A stretch of 64,000 nucleotides of DNA from Paraburkholderia bannensis (GTDB lineage: Bacteria > Pseudomonadota > Gammaproteobacteria > Burkholderiales > Burkholderiaceae), in contig NZ_JACHBW010000016.1 of NCBI RefSeq assembly GCF_014200455.1, positions 124,001 to 188,000 on the forward strand, read 5' to 3'. This document shows, piece by piece, positions 34,346 to 42,797 of this stretch. A program made the position numbers and the translations under genes. The notes below the pieces were generated by a model. That model was given only the letters and a program-made list of their open reading frames with translations, was not told where the DNA came from and ran no database searches. The number at the start of each line of letters is the position of its first letter. Positions within the stretch are counted from its first letter, which is position 1.

Positions 34346-35407
34346 TTAGAACCGCGTCATCAATCCCACCGACACGCCCGTGGTCGACGCGGTGCCCGAG
34401 CGTATGCCGAGCGCCGAAATATTCAGCGCATCATTGCGATACGCGCCCGATAATCCGTTGAAATCGGCCTCGGCGTAAATCTCGGAGCGCTTGGAAAGGA
34501 AATACTCCGCGACGGCGTAAGTGGTGAGTTTGTGGCCGTTGCCATTTTTCGCGTTCGCCAGATGGCTTGCGCGGTCGTAGTAGACCGCTGCGGTCAACTG
34601 GATCGCCGACGTGGGCAAGACGACGATCCCTGCACCCGGCATCTGGTCGTGCCGCTCCGGCGCGCCTGCCGCAGCGGCGCTCACATGCAGATCAGCGTAG
34701 CTGAGGAAGAGGCGCGCGGGGCCCATTACGAGCGAGGCGCCGCCCTGGAAGGTCTCGGCCCACTGCGTGGCGCTGGCGTTCCATTGCTTCTGATAGCCGA
34801 AGCCTGCCAGGCCCCCGCTCCATTGATACAGCGCCATTCCCGAAAGGTTGCTGCCGGCGCGCGTGTTGCCGGCCACGCCTCCGGGCGAATAACTCGCACC
34901 ATAGCGCAATCCACCCACGCGCCCCAGGTAGCTGATGGTGTTGTTGAAGCGCGTGTCGTAGGTGAAGAAGTTGAAGTAGTAGAGCGCGTTGGGCGAAACC
35001 GCGAGCGACTGGCCCTGACCATTGAGCGGATCGATGAGAATCGAAAAATACTCATGCGCGCTTACCTGACGTCCAAACGTCAGACGCCCATAGTCGCCGT
35101 TGAATCCCACATAGGCTGCCTGCGAAAACAGTACGCCAGAATTCTTGAGTGCGCCGGTGCCGCTATTGAACGCGTTCTCCAGCTTGAAAATCGCCCTGAC
35201 GCCGCCGCCCAGATCTTCCTCGCCGGAAAGGCCAAAGCGGTTGCCCGCCAGAATATTGTTATTGAAGGCCACGGCGCTGCCGCCCTTGAGGCCATTGGTC
35301 CAGCGCACGCCGCCGCCAAGATAGCCATACAGCGTTACGCTCGATTGCGCGTGGACGCACGCCGGAAGGAACGCGCCGACGAGAACGCTCAGTAGAAGCT
35401 TTTTCAT
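34346..35407 (-). CDS. Gram-negative trimeric porin (Burkholderiales type)
   Basis: 353 residues from ATG 35407, with GAGGAGACAG directly upstream. A signal peptide ends at VHA-QSSVTLYGYLGGG, the standard mature N-terminus of these porins. A 16-strand barrel is expected: GLSGEEDLGGGVRAIFKLENAFN and YVGFNGDYGRLTFGRQ are the conserved strands, and the chain ends in Phe. It lies 57 bp downstream of the alkylsulfatase gene on the same strand, so it may serve as uptake channel for that catabolic unit. Confidence 0.94.
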   Translation of the reverse strand: MKKLLLSVLVGAFLPACVHAQSSVTLYGYLGGGVRWTNGLKGGSAVAFNNNILAGNRFGLSGEEDLGGGVRAIFKLENAFNSGTGALKNSGVLFSQAAYVGFNGDYGRLTFGRQVSAHEYFSILIDPLNGQGQSLAVSPNALYYFNFFTYDTRFNNTISYLGRVGGLRYGASYSPGGVAGNTRAGSNLSGMALYQWSGGLAGFGYQKQWNASATQWAETFQGGASLVMGPARLFLSYADLHVSAAAAGAPERHDQMPGAGIVVLPTSAIQLTAAVYYDRASHLANAKNGNGHKLTTYAVAEYFLSKRSEIYAEADFNGLSGAYRNDALNISALGIRSGTASTTGVSVGLMTRF

Positions 35408-35464
35408 CTGTCTCCTCGATGCTATTTTGATTGGTATGGATAACGAATGAATCGCCATCTACGA

Positions 35465-37372
35465 TCAAGGCTCGACGACGTTGAAGCGTCCATCCGGCTT
35501 CTCCAGCGTTTTCAGGAACGCGCCGAACAGCGCCTTCGCGCCATCGAGCGCAATATCGCCTTCGGCGACGGCCGCAGCGAATTGCGTTTCACCCAGCAGG
35601 ATGCGATCGAGTGTTGCGCGTGTCATCGCGATGCCCAGATCGTGGCTGTCGCGATGGGGCGTCGAGGACCACGTCAGTGCGCCGTGCTTGAGCGTCAGCG
35701 CGTAGCGTGCATCGCGATCGGTGAAATGCCAGCTCATGCGCATGTCGAGGTTTTGCGCCTTCAGACCATTCACCATCACGGCGAGATAGTCGAAGAAGGC
35801 GCCATCGCTGAGCGAGCGCACGAGATCGTGGCTGCGCATCACCTGGCCCGCCGCCGGGCCCGGTCCTTCGCGCAACTCGCGAGCGCCCAGCAGATAGGCG
35901 TTGCGCCAGGTCGCCGATTCGGCCTGAAAACCCATTTGTTCGAGCGCCGCCGCGCCCAGTTCGCGCGCCGCGCGCAGATCCGGTTGTGCGAACACCAGGC
36001 GATTCATGATCTCGGCGACCCAGCGGTATTCGCCGCGCTCGAAATCGCGGTGCGCGCGTTCGAGCATCGCCTGAGCGCCGCCCATGTACTCGACGTAGCG
36101 TGGCGCGGCCAGCGTGTCGGGCAGCGCGTGCAGGTGCGCGGGATTGCCGTCGTACCAGCTCAGATAGCGCTGATAGATCGCCTTCACGTTGTGCGAGATC
36201 GTGCCGTAATAGCCGCGCGTGTGCCATTGCGCGGCGAGCGCGTCGGGCAGCGCCAGCGATTCGGCGATTTCGGCCGCGGTCTGGCCGCGATTCATCAGGC
36301 GCAGTGTCTGGTCGTGCAGATATTTGTACAGGTCGCGTTGCTGTTCGAGGAAGCCCGTCAGGCGCGCCGTGCCCCAGGTGGGCCAATGATGCTGCGCGAA
36401 CACGACATCGGCGTGGAGCGCGTAACGCTCGATCGCCTGATTCAGATAACGCGACCAGAGCTTCGCATTGCGCACCTGCGCGCCGCGCAGCGGGCAGAGA
36501 TTGTGCAGCGTGCGGGTGCCGTTTTCCGCCACGTTCAGCGCGCGCAGCCGTGGAAAGAAGAAGTGCATTTCGGCGGGCGCTTCGCTATCCGGCGTCAACT
36601 GGAAAACAATTTCCACGCCGTCGATCGTATGTGTTTCGGTTTCCTCACGAATCAGCCGGGTTGGCTCGATCAGCGTGACCGCGCCGCCCGGCATGGTCTT
36701 GCCCAGGCCCGCGTCGATCTGGCAGCAGGCGCTGCGCGCCAGTGTCTGTCCAAACTGGAATTGCGAGCGCCGCTCCATGGCGGTGCCGGCCAGCACGTTC
36801 TCCGATACCGCTTCTTCCATAAAGCCTTCGGGTGCGATGATCGCGCACTGGCCCGCGCGCACGCTCGCTTCGTCGATGACGCCTTTCACACCGCCGAAAT
36901 GATCCGTATGACTATGGCTGTAGATCACCGCCACCACCGGGCGGCGCGGCCGATGCGCGTAATAGAGTTCGAGCGCCGCTTTCGCGGTCTCGCGGCACGT
37001 GAGCGGATCGATGATGATGAGGCCGTGATCGCCTTCGATCAGCGTCATGTTCGAGAGGTCGAATCCGCGTACCTGATAGATGCGTTCGGTCACGACGAAC
37101 AGGCCATGCAGCCGGTTCAGGCGCGCCTGACGCCATAACGCGGGATGGGCCGTAGGCGGCGCGCTCTCGTCGTCCAGGAAAGCGTAATCGGCCATGCTCC
37201 AGACGAGCCGACCGTAGTCGTCGCGGATTTCGGCATCGGGGATCGTGCCGATAAAGCCGCGCTGGGCTTCTTCGATATCGAGCGGGTCGTCGGCTGGAAG
37301 GACGTGTCGCGCAGCGATCTGGGCGTCGGCGGTGGCTTGCGTCGCGCGCTGGAAGGGGAGGGTGTCGTTCAT
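35465..37372 (-). CDS. Linear primary alkylsulfatase, metallo-beta-lactamase type
   Basis: 635 residues from ATG 37372. The order is that of SdsA1/BDS1/YjcS enzymes: a metallo-beta-lactamase catalytic domain (about 95-340) with the zinc motif HSHTDH at about 153-158, an alkylsulfatase dimerisation domain (about 390-520: EYMGGAQAMLERAHRDFERGEYRW), and a C-terminal SCP-2-like domain (about 530-635) that binds the aliphatic chain. It cleaves sulfate from primary alkyl sulfates such as dodecyl sulfate, giving the alcohol. I see no signal peptide, so it may be cytoplasmic, in keeping with an MFS carrier gene 76 bp upstream. Substrate is inferred from the family. Confidence 0.93.
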   Translation of the reverse strand: MNDTLPFQRATQATADAQIAARHVLPADDPLDIEEAQRGFIGTIPDAEIRDDYGRLVWSMADYAFLDDESAPPTAHPALWRQARLNRLHGLFVVTERIYQVRGFDLSNMTLIEGDHGLIIIDPLTCRETAKAALELYYAHRPRRPVVAVIYSHSHTDHFGGVKGVIDEASVRAGQCAIIAPEGFMEEAVSENVLAGTAMERRSQFQFGQTLARSACCQIDAGLGKTMPGGAVTLIEPTRLIREETETHTIDGVEIVFQLTPDSEAPAEMHFFFPRLRALNVAENGTRTLHNLCPLRGAQVRNAKLWSRYLNQAIERYALHADVVFAQHHWPTWGTARLTGFLEQQRDLYKYLHDQTLRLMNRGQTAAEIAESLALPDALAAQWHTRGYYGTISHNVKAIYQRYLSWYDGNPAHLHALPDTLAAPRYVEYMGGAQAMLERAHRDFERGEYRWVAEIMNRLVFAQPDLRAARELGAAALEQMGFQAESATWRNAYLLGARELREGPGPAAGQVMRSHDLVRSLSDGAFFDYLAVMVNGLKAQNLDMRMSWHFTDRDARYALTLKHGALTWSSTPHRDSHDLGIAMTRATLDRILLGETQFAAAVAEGDIALDGAKALFGAFLKTLEKPDGRFNVVEP

Positions 37373-37448
37373 GATTTCGGAGGATTTGCCGGACAGGGCG
37401 CGCGGTTCGCGTCGCGCCCGCCATCGTGTGGAAGTTGAATGCGCGGAC

Positions 37449-38774
37449 TCAGTGCGTGGTGCGCGAGGCCACGAATTCCGGTTCCGCAAGCGCACTCAGC
37501 GCTGCGCGCGAGCGCTGTGGATCGAGCCAGCGTGCGCACAGCGCGCCGCAGCCGATCAACACGAAGCCGGCCAGTACACACGATTGTTCGAAGCCGATAG
37601 CGGTGTTGCCGTGCGCATGCTGGATCAGCACGCCGGTCAGTAGCGGGGCGCACAAACCCGCAAGCGAACCGATCGCATTGCTGAGCGCGAGAATCGCGCC
37701 GCGCTGCCCATCGGGGGCGACCTCACTGAGCATTGCCGGGCCGACCGAATACATCGCGAGCGTGAGGCCGCTGCCGAGCGTGAGCAGCAGCACTTTCTCG
37801 AAGGGGCCGAGCGCCGGCACGAAGACCACCATACGCATCAAACCCGCCACGCTCAGCGCCACGGCGATAAAGAGGCCGCGCGCGCGTCGCGATGGCAGGC
37901 CTGCGCAAAGCATCCGTTGCGAGAGCCAGGCGAGGCCAAGACCCATCGGCGTGGTGATGCCGACGAACAGCGCGAAGAGCCGCCCGGATGTGCTGGCGCT
38001 ATAGCCTAAACCCGCCTGCAGATAGTGCGGCATCCAGGTGAGCGAGGTGGCAAGCACCCAGTTCGCCGCGAAATGGCCGCAGAAATTGCCGACGATGGTG
38101 CGATCCGCAAGCAGCACGCGCCAGCGCACGCGCTGGGTGGTCTGTACGTCTTGCACGCGTGCCCTGGCCGATGAGCCGCGCGACGAACCCAGCGGCCCTT
38201 CCGCACCGAAAGCCAGCCAGCAGGCGCACCACACGAAGCCCAGCACCGCGAGCAGCGCAAAGTTCGCGCGCCAGCCCCAGCGCGCCGTCACGAGCGGAAT
38301 CGCCAGGCCCGCGACCAGTAGACCTAGCGCGCTGCCCTGATACAGCACGGCGGCGGGCAGGCCGCGCTTCTCGTCGGGGAACCACTTGTAGATCGCATGC
38401 AGCGCAACCGGCGAGGCCGGTCCTTCGCCCGCGCCCAGCAGCACGCGCAAAATGAGGATCACGCTCATCGAGCTTGCGAACAGCATCGGCAATTGCAGCA
38501 GCGACCACGACAACGCCATCAGCAACAGGATCAGGCGTGTGGCGATGCGATCGGCGAGCATGCCACCGACCACGGCGGAAATGGCGAACAGCCAATTGAG
38601 GCTGCCGCCAATCAGCCCGAACTGCGTGGGCGTGAGGCCAAGATCGCGCATCATCGGCACCGACACCATGCCAAACACGATCTTGTCGAGGAAATTCACC
38701 ATCATCATCAGCGCGAGCATGATGGCGATCGACCACGCGCGCGCGGGCCGATAGTCACTACCGTTGGCGGACAT
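37449..38774 (-). CDS. MFS transporter, anion:cation symporter (ACS)-like
   Basis: 441 residues from ATG 38774 (GGAGA 6 nt upstream). Twelve predicted spans, with MVNFLDKIVFGMVSVPMMRDLGLTPTQFGLIGGSLNWLFAISAVVGGMLADR at the start in the style of ACS-family uptake carriers for organic anions. RVLLGAGEGPASPVALHAIYKWFP is the family's signature region. It lies between the acyl-CoA dehydrogenase and alkylsulfatase genes and probably imports an anionic organic substrate for them, for example a sulfate ester or carboxylate. Confidence 0.92.
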   Translation of the reverse strand: MSANGSDYRPARAWSIAIMLALMMMVNFLDKIVFGMVSVPMMRDLGLTPTQFGLIGGSLNWLFAISAVVGGMLADRIATRLILLLMALSWSLLQLPMLFASSMSVILILRVLLGAGEGPASPVALHAIYKWFPDEKRGLPAAVLYQGSALGLLVAGLAIPLVTARWGWRANFALLAVLGFVWCACWLAFGAEGPLGSSRGSSARARVQDVQTTQRVRWRVLLADRTIVGNFCGHFAANWVLATSLTWMPHYLQAGLGYSASTSGRLFALFVGITTPMGLGLAWLSQRMLCAGLPSRRARGLFIAVALSVAGLMRMVVFVPALGPFEKVLLLTLGSGLTLAMYSVGPAMLSEVAPDGQRGAILALSNAIGSLAGLCAPLLTGVLIQHAHGNTAIGFEQSCVLAGFVLIGCGALCARWLDPQRSRAALSALAEPEFVASRTTH

Positions 38775-38847
38775 GCCTGTCTCCGGATTTGTTATGAAGG
38801 CGCGTCGCAGGCGCGCCTTGTCTAAGCTTGCGCCACGTCTCGCGCGC

Positions 38848-40023
38848 TCACGCGGCAGCGGGTTCGAGAATCGCGCGCGCAATCGTATTGCGCTGGATCT
38901 CGCTCGTGCCCGTGAAAATACGGAACATGCGCAATTTGCGAAAGGCCTGCTCGACCGGATGATGGCGCGTGACGCCTACGTTACCGTGAATCTGCACGGC
39001 CTTGTCGGCCACTTCGAAACAGCGCTCGGAAACGAACACCTTGCAGGCCGCCGCCTTCATGCGCAGATCGCCGCCGGCGTCAGCGAGTGCGGCAGTCTGC
39101 GCGATCATGCTTTCGCATGCCCACAGCGTGGCGGCCATATCGGCGAGCATGTGCTGGATCGCCTGAAAGCGCGCGATGGGACCGCCAAACTGGCGGCGGC
39201 TGCGCGCGTAATCGAGCGAGGCCTGATAGACCGAAGTGGCCAGACCCAGCATCGTGGGGCAGTGCAATAGCCGGTTCACGTTGATACGCGACATGCCGAG
39301 TTTGAAGCCGTTGCCCGCGCCGCCAAACAGGTTCGCACGTGGTACACGCACGTTGTCGAAGCGGATATCCGCGTCGATATGCTGGCCCGACATCGGCACG
39401 TATTCCTGCTCGACCGTCACGCCCGGCTGATCGAGGTCGACCAGAACCGCACTGATGCCGGGGGGCGTGGTGGACGCGTCGGTCACGCACATCACGATGG
39501 CGAAGTCCGCGAACGGCGCGCCGCTGATGTAGTGCTTATGACCGTTCACGATCAGATCGTCGCCGTCTTGCACCGCGGTGGTGTGGATGCTTTGCGCATC
39601 CGAGCCCGAATGCGGTTCGGTCAGGGCGAAACAGGTCGATTTTTCGCCCTTGATGACCGGCATGAAATAGCGCTGCAACTGATCGGGCGTCGCGTACTTG
39701 AGCATATTGCCCACCCGCGGCGGGCCGCCCAGATCGCCGAGGACATGGATGGCGAGCGAACAGCCGCTGGCCGCGAGGTCGGCCTTGAGCGCGCACTGCT
39801 GCAACACCGAAAAGCCTTTGCCGCCGAGTTGCACGGGCAGGCAGGCCGAATAAAACCCCAGTTCCGCCGAGCGCTTCCAGACGCGGCGCAAAACGTCGCG
39901 CGGCCAGACGCTTTCGGAATCGAGGCCGAGTTCGCGCTCCATCGGCGCAAGCTCTTCGGCCACGAAACGGCGGATGCCTTCGCGGGTGGTGTCGAAGACC
40001 GGATCGGTCACGTAATCGAACAT
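38848..40023 (-). CDS. Acyl-CoA dehydrogenase
   Basis: 391 residues, standard length and colinear with FAD-dependent acyl-CoA dehydrogenases: N-terminal helical domain (about 1-115), middle beta domain (CFALTEPHSGSDAQSIHTTA near residue 130, GHKHYISGAP), and C-terminal helical domain (RRQFGGPIARFQAIQHMLADMA, QIHGNVGVTRHHPVEQAFRKLRMFRIFTGTSEIQRNTIAR). The final region is where the FAD and many catalytic glutamates sit. It oxidises an acyl-CoA to the enoyl-CoA. The upstream gap is filled by a 12 bp tandem repeat; AGGA lies about 10 nt before the ATG. Confidence 0.94.
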   Translation of the reverse strand: MFDYVTDPVFDTTREGIRRFVAEELAPMERELGLDSESVWPRDVLRRVWKRSAELGFYSACLPVQLGGKGFSVLQQCALKADLAASGCSLAIHVLGDLGGPPRVGNMLKYATPDQLQRYFMPVIKGEKSTCFALTEPHSGSDAQSIHTTAVQDGDDLIVNGHKHYISGAPFADFAIVMCVTDASTTPPGISAVLVDLDQPGVTVEQEYVPMSGQHIDADIRFDNVRVPRANLFGGAGNGFKLGMSRINVNRLLHCPTMLGLATSVYQASLDYARSRRQFGGPIARFQAIQHMLADMAATLWACESMIAQTAALADAGGDLRMKAAACKVFVSERCFEVADKAVQIHGNVGVTRHHPVEQAFRKLRMFRIFTGTSEIQRNTIARAILEPAAA

Positions 40024-40036
40024 GATTCGCTATCCT

Positions 40037-40120
40037 GAGTGACGCAATGAGTGATGCAATGAGTGATGCAATAGGTGGTGCAACAGGTGGTGCAATGCGT
40101 GATTCAATGGGTGATCAAGC
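40037..40120. repeat. Seven-copy 12 bp tandem repeat between catabolic genes
   Basis: Seven consecutive 12 bp units, consensus gagtgatgcaat on the plus strand, run from 40037 to 40120; copies 1-3 differ at one base, 4-5 read aggtggtgcaa(c/t), and 6-7 are more diverged. It fills almost all of the 102 bp between the acyl-CoA ligase stop and the acyl-CoA dehydrogenase start and would lie in the mRNA leader of the dehydrogenase. Confidence 0.93.
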
Positions 40121-40125
40121 GAAGG

Positions 40126-41691
40126 TCAATTGACGCGGCGGTCCACGCCTTGCCAGTATTGTTCGCGTACGATTTTTCGCGCGATCTTGCCGCTGGCATT
40201 GCGCGGCAGTTCGCTCACGAAGCTGATCGAGCGCGGCAGCTTGTAATCGGCGAGCAGCGCGCGGCAGTGCGCCACGAGGTCGTCGGCGCTGGCGCGGCGG
40301 GAAGTATCCGCACGCTGCGGTTTGAGGACCACGGCGGCCTTGACGCCTTCGCCCCAACGCTCGTCGGGCACGCTGAATACGCACGCTTCCAGCACATCGG
40401 GATGCTGGTAAAGCACCGCTTCCACTTCGGTGGGATAGACGTTGAAGCCGCCGGAGATGATCATGTCCTTCTTGCGGTCGACCAGATAGAGATAGCCGTC
40501 TTCGTCGGTGCGCGCGAGGTCGCCGGTCAATAGCCAGCCATTCACCAGCACTTGCGCGCTGAGTTCCGGCGCGCCCCAGTAGCCCTTGAACACGTCTTCG
40601 CCGCGTATGGCGATTTCGCCCACTTCACCGGCGGCGCACGGCCGGCCGTTTTCATCGATCACACGCACCTCCGTCTCGCCCATCGGCCGCCCGCAGGAGG
40701 CGAGACGTTCGGGCCGTTGGGCAATCGCGTAGGCGTGATCGGCCACGGTGAGGCGGGTGACGCCGGAAGTCGATTCGCTTGCGCCATAGCCTTGCGAGAG
40801 GATCGGGCCGAAGCGCGCCCACGCTTGCTCGATGCGCGCGGGCGCCATCGGCGCCGCGCCATACGAAAGCGATTGAAGCGCGCTCAGATCGGCGCGCATC
40901 AGTGCGGGTTCGTTGAGCAGCATATTGATCATCGCCGGCACCATGAAGACGTGCGTGACCTTCAGGCGTTCCAGATCGGCGAGAAAAGCGGCGGGCTCGA
41001 AGCGGTCGAACAGCACCAGCGTGGCGCCGCCATAGAGAAAGGGCTGCATGAGCATGCCCGACGCGTGCGTGATCGGCCCCACCAGCGCGAGGCGGTCACC
41101 GGGACGCGGCTGCTTGTCCATGCCCATCAGCAGCTTGCGTAGCGAGGCCATGCGATTGCCGTAGCTCTGCATCGCGGCCTTGATCTTGCCCGTCGATCCC
41201 GAGGAAAAGTGCAGCACGGCGAGATCGTCGGCGTGGCTGACGATCTCGGTTGCATGCGATGCGGCCTGCGCGAGCAGCGCTTCGTAGTCGAGATAACCCT
41301 CGCCGCCGCCGATGGCGATAAAGGCTTCGACGCTCGCAAAGCCCGGGGTCGTGCGGGTATAGCCTGTGTAGCCGTGACCGGCGATCAGCACGCGTGGCGT
41401 GCAGTTTTCCGCCACGTCGCTGGCTTCCGCCGCAGTGAAGCGCGGATTGAGCGCGGCCTTCACAAGACCGGTTTTATAGAGCGCGCATTCGATCTCGACG
41501 AGTTCGGTGCAGTTGCGCGCCTGCACAGCTATGCGGTCGCCGCGTTGCAGGCCGAGTGCGAGCAGCGCATGGGCGAGCTGGTTCGAGCGCGCTTCGAGTT
41601 GTCGGTAGGTCAGCGTGCGGTCGCGATGAATCACCGCGGGCACGTCGCCCCAATAAGTCGCGGCGCGCCGCAGGAAATAGGGGAAGCTCAT
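40126..41691 (-). CDS. AMP-dependent acyl-CoA synthetase
   Basis: 521 residues with intact ANL motifs: HFSSGSTGKIKAA (P-loop), GYGASESTSGV, TGDLARTDEDGYLYLVDRKKDM and the C-terminal lysine in NASGKIARKIV. It forms acyl-adenylate and then acyl-CoA from a carboxylic acid. GGAGACC lies 6 nt upstream of the ATG. It is the first gene of the minus-strand run (ligase, dehydrogenase, carrier, alkylsulfatase, porin) and is divergent from a LysR regulator 93 bp away. Chain-length preference cannot be read. Confidence 0.94.
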   Translation of the reverse strand: MSFPYFLRRAATYWGDVPAVIHRDRTLTYRQLEARSNQLAHALLALGLQRGDRIAVQARNCTELVEIECALYKTGLVKAALNPRFTAAEASDVAENCTPRVLIAGHGYTGYTRTTPGFASVEAFIAIGGGEGYLDYEALLAQAASHATEIVSHADDLAVLHFSSGSTGKIKAAMQSYGNRMASLRKLLMGMDKQPRPGDRLALVGPITHASGMLMQPFLYGGATLVLFDRFEPAAFLADLERLKVTHVFMVPAMINMLLNEPALMRADLSALQSLSYGAAPMAPARIEQAWARFGPILSQGYGASESTSGVTRLTVADHAYAIAQRPERLASCGRPMGETEVRVIDENGRPCAAGEVGEIAIRGEDVFKGYWGAPELSAQVLVNGWLLTGDLARTDEDGYLYLVDRKKDMIISGGFNVYPTEVEAVLYQHPDVLEACVFSVPDERWGEGVKAAVVLKPQRADTSRRASADDLVAHCRALLADYKLPRSISFVSELPRNASGKIARKIVREQYWQGVDRRVN

Positions 41692-41784
41692 TCAGGTCTC
41701 CAATGAATGTCGGCCCAGTGTGTAATATGTCGGTCATCACCGCAATGAAGTGGTGGCTATAAACCCATAACCAAAGGGAATGCC

Positions 41785-42699
41785 ATGGAGACACGTGATC
41801 TGGACTATCTGCTCGAAGTCCAACGTTGCGGCGGAATCGGCAAGGCAGCGGAGGCGCTGGGCATGAGCCAGCCAGCGCTAACCAAGGCGATCAAGCGGAT
41901 CGAGAGCGAAGTGGGGCTGGCCCTCTTTCATCGCAGCCCGAACGGCGTGGTGCTGACGCCGGGCGGCATCGTGTTCGTGGAGCGTGCGCGGCGCATCGCG
42001 CTCGAATACGAGGACGCGCTCAAGGAATTGCGCGCGATCCAGACCGGCGAGCAAGGCATTCTGCGGGTGGGTTATTCGCCTACGGTGCCGGACTCCATCG
42101 TGCTGCGAGCATGCCGGCAGTTGATGAACGAGCGTCCCGCCGCGCGCCTGCGTTTGCGCCGGCGCCTCGCCAACGATCTGTTTGCGCTGATGAGCGCGGG
42201 CGAACTGGATATGGCCGTTGCGCCGGAACCGCCCGACGTGGGCCGCGAATTCGCCACGATGCCGCTCTTCAACGACCGCCTCTACGTGATGGCCGACGAA
42301 TCGCATCCGTTGCAGCGCAAGGCCAGATTGAAACTGCGCGATCTGGTTGGCGAGGAATGGCTGCTGCCGGGCATGAATATTCCGCTGCGCCGCCAGGTCA
42401 ACGACGCGTTTCGCCGCCAGGGACTGCCCGAACCCGCCTTGCGCGTGGAAACGGATTTCGCGGTGCCTGCGCTGCTGGAACTGCTGCGTGGCTCGCGCAT
42501 GCTGTGTATCGCCGGAAATGCGTCGGCGAACGCGCAGCGCGGGCTGGTGCGTTTGAACGTCGATCCCGGCGAACTGGAACTGGGCCGCAGCGTAGGTGCG
42601 ATCGTGCGGGCCGGCGGTTATGTGTCGCCGCTTGCGCAGCGGCTGGTGGAACTGTTGCAGCGTGCGAAGCCGACAGCGGCGACGGTGCCGCTGGAATAG
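41785..42699 (+). CDS. LysR-family regulator of the acyl-CoA/alkylsulfatase unit
   Basis: 304 residues. Helix-turn-helix at about 1-60 (METRDLDYLLEVQRCGGIGKAAEALGMSQPALTKAIKRIESEVGLALFHR) and an effector domain at about 90-295 with the periplasmic-binding-like fold. AGGGA lies about 6 nt before the ATG. It is divergent from the acyl-CoA synthetase with a 93 bp gap, so it most likely controls that operon, in the classical LysR layout. The inducer is unknown. Confidence 0.93.
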   Translation: METRDLDYLLEVQRCGGIGKAAEALGMSQPALTKAIKRIESEVGLALFHRSPNGVVLTPGGIVFVERARRIALEYEDALKELRAIQTGEQGILRVGYSPTVPDSIVLRACRQLMNERPAARLRLRRRLANDLFALMSAGELDMAVAPEPPDVGREFATMPLFNDRLYVMADESHPLQRKARLKLRDLVGEEWLLPGMNIPLRRQVNDAFRRQGLPEPALRVETDFAVPALLELLRGSRMLCIAGNASANAQRGLVRLNVDPGELELGRSVGAIVRAGGYVSPLAQRLVELLQRAKPTAATVPLE

Positions 42700-42797
42700 A
42701 AGGATTCAGCGCGAGGCTGCGTGCACGCGATCCTGCGTGCGCTGCGTGCGCGGCGTGCGATTGAGGCGGCGAGGGCCCGGCACGCCTGAGCGACGGA

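Noticed and set aside
35447..37138. 563-codon plus-strand frame antisense to the alkylsulfatase
   Set aside because: No domain pattern, rich in Arg/His; the minus strand carries a full alkylsulfatase.
40037..40120. CRISPR array
   Set aside because: Units of 12 bp follow each other without spacers and no cas genes are near.
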